64,000 nucleotides of DNA from Haematococcus lacustris. Its lineage: Eukaryota > Chlorophyta > Chlorophyceae > Chlamydomonadales > Haematococcaceae. Each line of letters opens with the position of its first letter. Within the stretch, counting starts at the first letter, position 1. Below are positions 54,142-64,000 of this stretch, piece by piece. The translations under genes and the position numbers were made by a program. Under the pieces are notes generated by a model. That model was not told the origin of the DNA, searched no databases, and worked only from the letters and a program-made list of their open reading frames with translations. Location: assembly GCA_030144725.1 (NCBI GenBank), contig JASKMD010000029.1, positions 1,691,001-1,755,000 on the forward strand, given 5' to 3'.

Positions 54142-56968
54142 TCAATAAGGCACACAACTGGGCAGATTCCTGTTGACATTGCCCCGCATGAAGAGTGTGG
54201 TCGCCCGCTTGCCAGCCCACTTCAGATCCAGTGCTGTCTTCGACTTGGCCTTTTTGTGCTCCAATGAAACAGCCTCGTCCCTTAGGCTGATCCCCAGAGC
54301 ACGGTACCTGCAAAGATGGCGCCGCACCATCAAGGCCAAGATGCAGCATATGACACACGCACACACGCCACATTGTCGTGACCATGACGACCATGAAGAC
54401 ACAGACAGGTACACCAGGGTCACTGGTCGCATTTAGACATTGAGGACACATGCAACTGTGCACTTGACACATCTTTGCACGCACCAGCTGCACAGCTACA
54501 CAAGCCAGCTAACTCACTTGGCCAGCATGGTGTTCACCGTCACAATCTGTCGATCATCCCCATGTTTGTGGCGCTGCTTGTAGTAGCGCGCAAACTCCCT
54601 GCTGCCAATGACTTTACCGCCGCCACCTCCAGCTGCCCCAGGGATTAACAGCTCATAGCCACTCGACACCATCACAGCAGGCGCATCGTCGCCAGTCAGC
54701 GCAAGTGACTTGTTGCCTGAAAAGACGACAGTACCAGAGCAGTGGCACCATGCTTGCACACACACCAGGCTTAACCTGGGCACCATGCTTGCACACACAC
54801 CAGGCTTAACCTGGCCACCAGTCTTTGTCAAAATGAGCAAAAAGCGTCACACAACCATCACACATACACATAGACTAGATGTGTCATGTGTCATGCTAGC
54901 CACCAACATGTATGCCATTTGTGCTACATTATAATGGTGTGGTGGCAAACCTGGAACGTGGTGGAGGTGCGGGGTGTGACTTACGGACTGAGTTGTTGGC
55001 CTCGTCTTCAGCCTCGGAGCCTAGCTCGGCCTCGTAATCGTAGAAGTCGGCGTACTCCTCCTCGTTGTCCTCATACACCATCTTGCAGCGCCCGCTGTCT
55101 ACCATGTGCCGCTGCACAGCATGAAGCGAGCGGAAGGAACGCGACTTCTCGTCATCGCCGCGAGAGTACAAGGGGATGTGGCCGTACTTGAGCTTGGCTC
55201 CCTGCGGACATCGACGTGGCGCGGAGACGTGTCGCAGGGCCAGCAAGGTGAACAGCATGCTCTGCTGCCACATTCCTGTTCGCACCATATGCTAACAGTG
55301 TCTCACATTGAAAGCATGTCTAGGTCCTCAGCGACTAAACAATCGCAGCCTACTGCTAGCTGCTGGTGTGGTGCTTTCCTGCAACTTACCAAGTACTTAA
55401 CAAGGCCTTCTGGGTCTTTCAGGAACTGTGAATCGGGCAAGTAGAAGCCAAAGGTACGCCACATATACTCCAGGTTGGCATCAAAAGACCTGTCAGTGGC
55501 ACCAGACAGGTGGAGTGTAGAGCTTGCTTCAAGCCGTATCAAATGGCAGGCAGGCCTTTAGAGGCTGAGCACAAGGTATGAGCGTGATGAACCTGGCGAA
55601 ACAGAGCTGGGACGCAAGGCAAAGCAGGGTAGGACGTTGTTGAGGATAGCATAACCAACTTGCAGTGCAGGTCAGAGTATAGACATGCGCCATGCATGGC
55701 AACTGGTAACATCACACAACTGAAAGCACAAAGTCAGCAACCCAACAACTACTGAGTGTACTTTTCTGCTGCACCACCACTTGCAAGCCAGCTCTCGTCT
55801 GCCACTGCAACGACCCATTGACAGGTCAGTTTGAACACGGCTGCAGTGCTCTATATGTATATGTCATAGACACTACAGCCAGGTGCACGCCCAGTGGATG
55901 AGCCACTGGGGTTAGTTGTTTGGCTACAGCTCTACCTAAATGGCATCCAGGGACTCCGGCACTTACTTGCTGACATGGTTGTCAAACAGGCTGCAGCGCA
56001 GGTCCCAGTCTTCCCACTCCTGCTCGCTCGCATCACCTGCTCCTTGCTGCCCTGGCACTGCTGCAGCTGTGGACTGCTGAGGCAGAGGCGCCACTGCATC
56101 ATCCTCGTTTGAGGCTGTCTCCCACCCACTGTCATCACCCTCTTCATCCTCATCTCTGCTGCTCACTGCTGCAGGCACCTGCATGCAAGCCATGTGCAGC
56201 ACACATTGACATACATATCTGGTGGCCCACTGCAGGCTGCCTGCCTTGCACGGCGTCATGTGGCTGGTACACAAGACGTGATGTACACCTTGCATGCTGA
56301 GACACTAACCTTTGCATTGCCTGCGCTCTTGGAAACAGGCACAAGCGTGTAGCCTGAACCTTGCTGCTGCTGCTGCTGCTGTGCTGCTGTTGGGGCAGCT
56401 TTGTTGCTTATCCCACTGGCTGCAGAGCCTGCAGGCAGATGGTAAGAATGGATCAGTGGCAGGGCACAACACAAACTAGCCTTGGCTCTCAGGCTGAGCG
56501 AGCCTTGGTCAAACACATGCCTTGTGTTGCTTCTGCATCAACAACCCTCCTTATGCTGATGACCGGCTCGGGTGCTGCTTCCCCAGACTTGCGCACAAGG
56601 TCCAGGTACTTGTTTGAGCGCACGTGGGACTGCCATGTTTGCTCATTACGGAAGGTCTTACGTGTCAGAGGGTCGAACCATACCCGTACGCAGCCAGGGG
56701 GCACGGTTGCGGTTGCTGTGGAAGCCTGCGCTGAGGCAAGCTGGGCTTTTCGCGCCTCAAACCACTCGCGGGTCACCGGCGGCAGGCCTGCCACTTTGCG
56801 TTTAAGGTTGTAGCGATGGAAATCGCTCTTGTAGTGCTCTTGTAAGCTCTCTCGGTCCGTCACTACCGCACCCGTCGAGGATACAAGGGTTGCGGGACCC
56901 TGCTGAGAGCTGGCTGCCTGCATCGTCGGTACCGTCTCATCAACGCCAACTATACGAAGGTCTGCCAT
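54142..56968 (-). CDS. REI1: 60S ribosome biogenesis factor REI1/ZNF622
   Basis: REI1/ZNF622 acts on late cytoplasmic pre-60S particles in releasing and recycling export and anti-association factors. Seven exons splice in phase: 56968-56521, 56428-56310, 56178-55967, 55489-55390, 55201-54985, 54716-54518 and 54307-54142; 486 residues, the usual size. Intron 1 begins GC rather than GT (AAG|G then CATGTG; GC-AG class). Landmarks are EHYKSDFHRYNLKRKVAGLP, an acidic middle (SRDEDEEGDDSGWETASNED), NLEYMWRTFGFYLPDSQFLK with DPEGLVKYL, FRSLHAVQRHMVDSGRC, ADFYDYE, ELLIPGAAGGGGGKVIGSRE with FARYYKQR, and the C-terminal YRALG block. Oddly the CxxC pairs of all the family's C2H2 fingers are missing while the histidine sides remain. 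An in-frame ATG at 56977 is an alternative start. The gene is divergent from COG3. Confidence 0.86.
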
Positions 56969-57065
56969 AAGCGTCACCGCGGCGTTTGCTTTCGTTCGTC
57001 AGGTGCTGCAGCCGTGCTGATATAACACTGCAAAGCGCTTGTCTGTCCCTGCTTTTGGTTATCAA

Positions 57066-57317
57066 GTTTTAATCCCTACAGCCCTCATGCAACACCAAAA
57101 TAAAGCATGAGTTGTAATCAAACACAGGCTGCGAGATCGCTGTTGTAAAGGCTACTGACAGTGTGCCTAATGCCCACTTCAGCTCAGCCTTCTGGTGTGT
57201 GTGCCTCCAGGCTACTACTAGCAAGAGCTCTACCCTACTCTATAGCTCTTACTCACACACATCCCCTTCGTGAGGGGTTTGGTATCTTGTTTTCTTGGAT
57301 TGTCTTGCTGTAGCTGG
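57066..57317 (-). ncRNA. Family-2 conserved 3' tail, second copy (candidate guide-RNA region)
   Basis: Reverse complement of the tail at 34237-34475, with very few differences by eye, extended by GGATTAAAAC at the end. This copy defines the 3' terminus because the flanking direct repeat follows at once. Confidence 0.35.
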
Positions 57318-57787
57318 CTATCGCCGCCACTTGCGCCGCCACTTACGCAGCAGGGCCTTGTCGGGCAGGTACACCCACTCCTGGCCTGGCCGGCCTGGCT
57401 TTGGCATGGCTGGGCGGCCATCCCAGTAGCACAGCTCGGTGGGGCGTGGGCCTGGGCCGACTGCACAGCGGCGGATGTTCAGCGCGGCTGACACGTCCCG
57501 GTCGTAGAACCTGCACATGGTGTGGGAAATGCATTGAGTCAAGTCATGTGCCATGTCATGTGTCACCTCATGTGGGATATGTTGCAGCCATGTACATGTG
57601 CATTGTCTGGTCATTGCTTACCTGATGTTGTAGCTTGTTGAGCTCATCAAGCCCCTGACTTGGGAACGCTTCGCCTCGCTGTACACTGGCCGCAGCCACC
57701 TGCATGGACACATGGGGCAATGCACATTTGTAAGAATTTTCCTTACCTTCCCAATCTTGACCCTACCAAGCAGCCTTCACTCCACCA
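57066..57787 (-). pseudogene. TnpB/Fanzor-like relic E (family 2) with 17-bp flanking repeat
   Basis: CTGCTTTTGGTTATCAA occurs at 57049-57065 and 57788-57804, so the 722 bp between look like one insertion. On the minus strand an exon ending at 57622 encodes SEAKRSQVRGLMSSTSYNI (the RGLM block that precedes RuvC-III). A 111-bp GT-AG intron follows, then 57510-57318 encodes FYDRDVSAALNIRRCAVGPG to KALLRKWRRKWRR. The tail 57317-57066 ends at CTGTAGGGATTAAAAC. RuvC-I and RuvC-II are absent, so the copy is truncated at its 5' side and inactive. It sits in the region between the divergent REI1 and COG3 genes. Confidence 0.7.
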
Positions 57788-58111
57788 CTGCTTTTGGTTA
57801 TCAATCGCGTTTGCCCCGAAACTTGCAAATTGCATTACTTGCGGCTGGTCGCTCCATGCAATATGAACATGAAACACTGGAAGAATGATGAGTTGGAAGC
57901 GTCCTTTATGCCACAACAGCGTGTCATTTCGTCGACACGCTGTCCTTTATCACGGCTTGTGCATAATGGTACAAGAAAGCTGCAAAAATCGAATACAACG
58001 AACATCCACATGAACGAGCTGTCGATGGGGATTGTGCGCGATGGCTGCAGGTTCCTGCATGCCCTGTGTCGCTGTGTCGCGACGAGGTCAATTGAGCGCT
58101 GATCACAGCTA

Positions 58112-61100
58112 ATGGCCAGCGCGCTGGCTGGCAAGCACGGCAGTGCCAAAACTCTCGGCGGGCTTGCGTCAAAGAGTTATAATGTGGTGAGCGACAGGTG
58201 TGCGCTGAGAGCGTGCCAGTGCATTACCGCTCTGCAGGTGGTCACCAGCAAGCCAGGCCCTTGCTTGGTTTACAAGCAGGCAAGCGCGTGGGAGCAAACA
58301 GCAGCATTGAATGAGGGGCAGCTGCAGGCAATTGATGCCCTAAGCCAAGCCTGCTTACAGCGGCCCTTCCCAAGCCATGTGAGGCTGTCATGGGTTGCTA
58401 CACAACAGCTTGAGACTCATCGTCACTGCAGTAAGCAGCAGGAAGGGTCTTATGTGCTGCAGGTGGTAGAGGACCAGCGCTTTGAGGCAGACACAGCCGA
58501 GAGCCACAGCAAGGACACATATGCGGGCACCCTGGAGGATGCCATCTTGCACAACACCAACCAGTTCCACAAATGGCACACAGAGCTGGAGGCTGCTTGT
58601 GCACTCGAAATGGAGGAAAAGTACAAACGATATGCAGACCTGCTTAACAGCCATTTGCAGACATGTGAAGACATACTGAGCAAGGTAATGCGGCCGCAGC
58701 AATGGTGTGGCATTGATGTGGAAGTATGTCGATGCATGTTGTCCATGGGCTTGAAGTATGTTTGCACTGCTGGAGCTGTGTTGCTGTCGCGTGCGCCTCT
58801 TCTGCACAGGTGGACAGCACTCTTGCCTATTTTGACTCTCTGCTGGCACAGCACAAAGAGGTCAGCAGCAAGAGCAGGTCCCTGTACAGTTCCTGCGAGC
58901 AGCTGGTGAAAGAGAAGGACCAGCTGGTGGAGTTTGCAGATGCCATTCGCACCAAGCTGCGCTTCTTTGACGAGTTTGAGACAGTGGTCGCTCAGTTCCA
59001 GAAGGCCCAGCTGTCACTGGACAGCGAGCAGTTCCCGCAGCTGCTGCGCAAGCTGGATGAGTGCATGGCGTTTGTGGCCAGCAACCCGCAGTACGCGGAC
59101 GCAGCCGCCTACACAGCCAAGTTCAAGCAGATACAGGCAAAGGCGCTGAACGCCATCCGTAACAAGGTGCAGCAGGTGTTCAGACACGCCGTCCAGCAAG
59201 TGCAGGCGGCTATACAGGAGGCAGGGCTCAAGGCCGGGTCGGCCAGTACTGGCGGTGCTGCAGCAGCGCCTGCCACCCAGGTCCCAGTGCTGGCAGAGGG
59301 CATGGAGGTGTCGCTGCTGTACGTGCGCTTTCGAGCTGCTGCAGAGGCCAGCCTCAAGGGTGAGTGCCCAGGCAAAGGGGGTTGGGTGTTGGCGTCAGAG
59401 GGGCTGTCTCAGGCGGGAGGGTACACCTAGATAGGGGAGGCTGGCAGCCGCAGTGCACGTGGACAGGACATGGTGGGCTGCCCAACCCAGGCACCTCCAC
59501 AACTCTTCTCAAGCTCGCCTTGTTCTACTCAGCTCCTTAGACACTCACCATCACCCTCCGGGCCAGAACCAGGCAAAGGCGTGCACGTGTTGCAGGCCTG
59601 CTACGTGACATCGAGCTGCGTGGCTCGCGCATTGAGTACGTGCGGCTCATGCAAGAGTGCTACGCGCTGTATGCCGCAGCGCGACAGCAGCTGATCACGC
59701 CCTTTGTCAGCCAGCGCTTGGCGGTGGAGCGGAGCGGGGCCAGCCTGCCTGTGCTGACACGCACGGGGTGCGAGCACCTGCTGCGGGCGTGTCAGCTGGA
59801 GGTGCAGCTGTGGGAGCAGTTCTTCCCCAACACCCTCAGCCCTGCTGCATCTGGCCAGGTTGCAGAGGGGCTGGCAGGCGGGGAGGGGCACCGCGGCCCT
59901 GCAGCGGCAGCGACAGCCTCGGCGACAGTCACGGCAGCGGCTCGTCAGGCGCTGGCTGGCTTGACGGAGCCGCTGTGCATGCTGCTGTACGACGTGCTGC
60001 GACCGGCCATCATCGTGCTGCCAGACATTGATGAGCTGTGCGAGATGGTTGACATCCTGAAACATGAGGTGGGGACATCAGGGGTTGGCGGGGCAGCTGC
60101 TGGGGCACACTGGAGGACCCTAGTGCCTTACTGGCATAGCTCCACATTGTTACAAAACTACACATAAGTATACAATTGTACACTATCGTACTCTCCCTTT
60201 TGATTCCTATCCCGAAACCGTAAACGATCAAACAATGCATTTGTTTGGTCCTTCGAAAAGTAGCCAAATAATCAGTCGACCTTAACGAAAGTGCCAGCAA
60301 TGGACCAGTATGTGGTCCGGGGCATCAGTGTCGCCGACGCAGCTGATAGCATGCACCACAAGCTCCGTATGCAGCAGTAGCAGCAGCGAGGGGGAGGCGA
60401 GCCAGGCTGGGGCAAAGGCTGCGGCGTTGGGCCAGGCCGGGGCAGCAACCAGGGTGGCTGCTTTGCCCCAAGCAAGGTCGAGGGAGGTGGGCCAGGCTGG
60501 GGCAAAGGCTGGGGTCACAGGACAGGCAAGGGTGGCAACCAGGCTGGCTACCATGTCGAGGTGGGAGGCGGCCGGTCATACACGGGCAGCCGGCCAAGGC
60601 GGGGTGCTTTCCTTCGGCCAAGGCAGCAGCATGGTGGTGATGGTGGTGATGGTGGGTGGCTGCCTGAGCACGCAAGTTTGAATGCTCCGAGGCAGATGAT
60701 GAGATATGCCGCCACTGCCAGCAGCGGCAGGACGACCACGACATTATGAGCGAGGTTCAGTGCCCCATGTGACATGGTCAGGTGATTAGGCCACTAGAAG
60801 AGAGGCCACGACAGTTGACTATGTGAATCATATGATTTAGATGCGAAATTGATGAGGTGGGAGTCTTGATTATTTCTTGGCACGACGATGTTCTCATATG
60901 TACGTGATGTGTATATATTGCAGTGGCAAGGCACCAGGAAATGCATATGCCATGAACTGTGCTGCTGCTGGCTGTGCATGGCATTGAGCACTGAATATGC
61001 TCATACCGTTCGCCTCACCCGCACCAGGCAAACGTTGCCGCACAGTACCTCCTGACCCATGCCAACGCAGCACACGCACATAGCAGCACGCATGGGCCTG

Positions 61101-63888
61101 CCACAAAGTGAAAGTTAGTTTATAAGTACAAGTCTGAGCAGCATGTTTCCCCGCTTGCTCATGCCAGGTGTTGGGCGACCAGCTGGGCAGGCGGGGCCCT
61201 GGTGGTGAGGCGCTGCGCCCTACCCTGTCCCGTGCCCTTGAGGACTGCCAGGCCCGGCTCATCTTCAGGTGAGGCCCAGCTAGGCTCGCGTGGTGCTCAG
61301 TCTGGTATCAGGTGCCAAGGTTGGGCTCAGGGGTCAGCCGTGACAATGTGGGGCATGGCAAGATGAGGCACTGCTGACACTCCTATTCGATGCTCCTCTG
61401 CTCCAAGCTGTGTGCAGTTGACCTACAGCAGCTGAGACCTGTGCAGTTGAGCTGAGGGATGTCTGGCTGGGTGCTACCACTGGGTGCTACCAGGAGGGGG
61501 CTGCTGCCATAGGCCACAACCCCACATGCATGTGTCCAAGTGAGTTAGGGCCTGGTGCTGTGCATGCCTCTCTCCCTCAGGTGCCAAGCGGTGATCCGAG
61601 ACCAAGTGGCCCACTACACCCCCACAGCCACAGACATTGACTACCCTGCCCGTCTGCAGCTCAGCCCTGTCCACCCTGCCGCCCTCCCTGATGGCAGCAG
61701 CGCCCTGGTCGCAGGGCACAGCAGCACACCTCCCCCCAGCACCAGGCAGGCAGGCAGCGCAGCAACACCTGCACCTGCGGAGGCTGGCGAAGGAGGGGCC
61801 GACCCCTTCTCCCAGCTGTACCCTCCCCTGCACTCCACGCTGCTGGTGTTGTCCAAGTTGTACCGGGCAGTGGACCGGCCCGTGTTCAGTGGCTTGGCTC
61901 AGGAGGCAGTGTCGGCCTGCACCCTGTCGGTGCAGCAGGCAGGGCGCATGGTGGCACGCAAGGCTGGACCTGTGGACGGGCAGCTGTTCATGATCAAGCA
62001 CTTGCTATTCCTAAGGGAGCAGATCTTGCCTTTCGATGCTGACTTTGCGGTGACAGACATGGACCTGGATTTCTCGCACATGCGAGACCACATGCGCCGT
62101 ATCATGACCGGCGACCTTAGCATCTTCAGCTTTGGCTCCAGCGCAGGCGTGATGAAGATGTTGGGGACCGCTGCGCCCAGGGTGCACACCTACCAGGTAT
62201 GCCTGCAGGAGCACCCATGCTGCCCTGTGGCTGCCCTGTGGCTGGTGGAAGGCTGTGGGAATGTGAAGGAGACTGCCCCGTGGCTGCCCTGCCTGGCCTG
62301 CCCTGCCAAAGCAGATGTACCATAGCAACTAGCCTGTCATGCACCATCTCCCCACAATGCTTGGTGGCTCAGCCTGCCAGCCAGCCACACCTCACAGCGC
62401 ATGCACTCCCGTGACAGGCACGACAGCTGCCTGTTCCTGGCGCTGGTCCTGTTGCCAGCCAGCCCCACCATGTAGCGAATGCACTCCCGTGACGGCCTTG
62501 CAAGTCAGCCACCCATGCCTGGCGCATGTCATTCTGTGGGAGACTGTGCCATGCTGTGCTAGTCTTCATGCAGGAATGGGGGTCCACCTTCTGGCTGTCT
62601 GCATGCTGCTGGTTGTCAGCATCCCATGACAGGCAGCACCTTGCATGGCTGTCACTGTCACACTGGACCCAGCCAGTCTAGCATGAGCCAACATGGGCGT
62701 TCACACACACACGCATTGTGCACAGGGCGGCCCTGGCTGTGCCACCCGGCTGTAGCTGTCTGTCCCAGGTGCAGCATGGTGTGTGCGCTCATGCTGGCGA
62801 GCCTGAGTGGCAACACTGTGTTGCGCCTGCCCCTCCGGTGGACAGCAAGGGTTAGGGTCAGGGTTAGGATTAGGGTTAGGATTGGGGTTAGGATTAGGGT
62901 TAGGGTCGGGTAGCTCACCCCTTAGGTCCCCTAAACCCTAACTAACCCTTACCTTTAATCCTAAACCTAAACCCTTACCCTTACCTCCACCCTAACTAAC
63001 CACAACTAACCCTAACCCCAACCCTGCAGGTAGACAGCAAGAAGGAGCTGGAGAAGCAGCTCAAGTCGGTGTGTGAGGCCTTCATCATGGCTGCCACCAA
63101 GGTGGCAGTAGAGCCCATGCTGTCATTCATCACCAAGGTCACGGCGCTGCGTGTGGCGGCTGCAGCAAACCCCGCAGCGGGACCTCGACCCTTACGGGAG
63201 CAGGTGAGGTGACAGGCGGGGCAGGCAAGCAGGTCAGGGCCTGCTGCCACATCCTTGCGACACAAGGCAATGGGCTAGGGGCAACTGAGGATAGCTTACA
63301 AGGGCAGGCAGGCGGGCGGGAGGCCATCCCCTGAAGGCCCTCTAAAGACACACCAATGTTTTTGCTGCTGGCGTACCTTGGATGTTGGAGGGGTAACCTG
63401 CTGCTGCCGGCCAGCTATGCATCACACCCCCTGCCAGGCTCTGAGTTAACTACAACGCCATGTTCGGCAAATGCCATGTAGCGATGCCTAGAATGTTGGG
63501 AGTAGTTCCGCCGACAGACAGGAACAGAACCACCCAAGCTGCCGACCTGAAGCCACACTATGTACTGCTGCACCGGTGCGGCTGCTGACGACAAGCCTGG
63601 CTCCCCTGCACACAGGCTTTCGCTGCCCCTACCAGGGTCGCGGAGATGGTGGCCAAGGTCAACGAGGCCATAGCAGGGCCGCTGCCCACCACCATTGCCA
63701 AGATGAAGGCCTATCTCGGCAACCCTGCCACCCACACTATCCTGTTCAAGCCAGTGAAAAACAACATCTGCGAAGCCCACGGCCAGGTGGGCACCTTGCT
63801 AGCTGCTGAGTACCTTGCCGAGGAGGCGGCCAGCACGGGACTCAAGCATCCGCACGAATTGGAGGCTGAGCTGGATGCCATGTGCTAA
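58112..63888 (+). CDS. COG3: COG3, conserved oligomeric Golgi complex subunit (Sec34)
   Basis: COG3 is a lobe-A subunit of the COG tether for retrograde intra-Golgi vesicles. Nine exons splice in phase: 58112-58186, 58238-58378, 58463-58684, 58810-59359, 59596-60068, 61168-61268, 61581-62196, 63030-63203 and 63616-63888; 874 residues, close to the family size. The early part is a helical region ([60 protein letters not shown]) typical of the Sec34 domain. Later come [20 protein letters not shown] with [57 protein letters not shown] with [31 protein letters not shown] region, and a C-terminal helix ([30 protein letters not shown]). Small Ala/Gly inserts lie near 59230 and 59880. Intron 5 carries a transposon fragment and intron 8 TTAGGG-like repeats. 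Confidence 0.9.
60184..61093 (-). mobile_element. Truncated copy of the TIR element in COG3 intron 5
   Basis: Reverse-complement match to 52568-53625: the terminal CGTACTCTCCCTTTTGATTC at 60188-60207, the [20 protein letters not shown] reading near 60300, the Gly/Ala repeat part, and the end at GCTGCTATGTGCGTGTGCTG. The other terminal repeat is missing, so it is a one-ended fragment. It lies between exons 59596-60068 and 61168-61268. Confidence 0.82.
62847..63027. repeat. Inverted TTAGGG-like interstitial telomeric repeats in COG3 intron 8
   Basis: 62847-62908 is G-strand (GGGTTAGGGTCAGGGTTAGG and GGATTAGGGTTAGG variants). After a short spacer, 62928-63025 is C-strand (CTAAACCCTAACTAACCCTT, CCCTAACCCCAACCC). 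The C-strand half doubles as the polypyrimidine tract of the exon-8 acceptor at 63029. Repeat units are degenerate, so this is not a functional telomere. Confidence 0.88.
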
Positions 63889-64000
63889 GGTAGTAGGCCC
63901 CACAAAGGGGCTGTTGGCCACCGAGCTGGAGGCTGTGGCACCAAACAAGAAGGTGTGATCCGCTGAATGCCAGCGACTATGACCTGGGACCGAGCGAGGA
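63889..64000. other. COG3 3' flank to the window end
   Basis: Presumed 3' untranslated region; TGTAA, the usual volvocine polyadenylation signal, is not present here, and no other gene is visible. Confidence 0.4.

Noticed and set aside
62847..63027. Chromosome end
   Set aside because: The repeats are degenerate, inverted, and flanked on both sides by COG3 exons in phase.

Overview
The window reads as nuclear DNA of a GC-rich green alga. Its genes are cut into many short exons with canonical GT-AG introns, coding and spacer DNA is full of CAG/CTG runs, and many proteins carry long Ala/Gln/Pro/Gly inserts. Two products are plastid-type DUF proteins. Human-type TTAGGG-like repeats inside one intron, together with the repeat families, make me think of a volvocalean such as Haematococcus; that is an inference from memory, not a proven assignment. 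There are no operons, tRNAs or rRNAs.

Conserved genes I can splice by hand, all phase-consistent: a DUF3082 plastid membrane protein (+, 7269-11914); TELO2 of the TTT/PIKK pathway (-, 20444-11954, tail-to-tail with DUF3082, 39 bp apart); Rab escort protein REP (-, 25135-20835); a myosin-tail DIL-domain protein without a motor (-, 30886-25499); a DUF3067 plastid protein (+, 43045-45561); a small putative mitochondrial protein (+, 50996-51966); the 60S biogenesis factor REI1/ZNF622 (-, 56968-54142); and Golgi tether subunit COG3 (+, 58112-63888). DIL, REP and TELO2 form a head-to-tail row on the minus strand. REP is the chaperone that presents Rabs for prenylation, COG3 is a Golgi tether and DIL tails bind cargo, so three of the eight concern membrane traffic; nothing suggests co-regulation. 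An unrecognised multi-exon minus-strand gene lies at about 6046-233, and an unrecognised coiled-coil gene at 47329-48449.

The rest is mobile DNA. The most interesting part is two families of TnpB/Fanzor-like relics (RuvC-type, candidate RNA-guided nuclease descendants). Family 1 is at 1509-2902, 5307-5818 and 48560-49410, with tail-only copies at 4037-4395 and 46440-46565. Family 2 is at 33979-34480 and 57066-57787, with a tail relic near 7130-7241. Each family has a conserved non-coding tail after the stop codon, a candidate guide-RNA region. Several copies are cut at the 5' end and flanked by 14-17 bp direct repeats, as if moved by target-primed reverse transcription.

Other elements: a 2.3 kb hAT transposon with perfect terminal repeats and 8 bp target duplication inside the DUF3082 intron; a second hAT transposase pseudogene (31869-33897) and a duplicate of its N-terminal half (41795-42871); a young chromovirus-type Ty3/gypsy element (35670-41734) with 459 bp LTRs that look identical and TCGGT target duplications; and a TA-flanked TIR element (52366-53625) with a fragment in a COG3 intron. 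Long hexamer, pentamer and 24-mer arrays sit mainly in introns of REP and TELO2.
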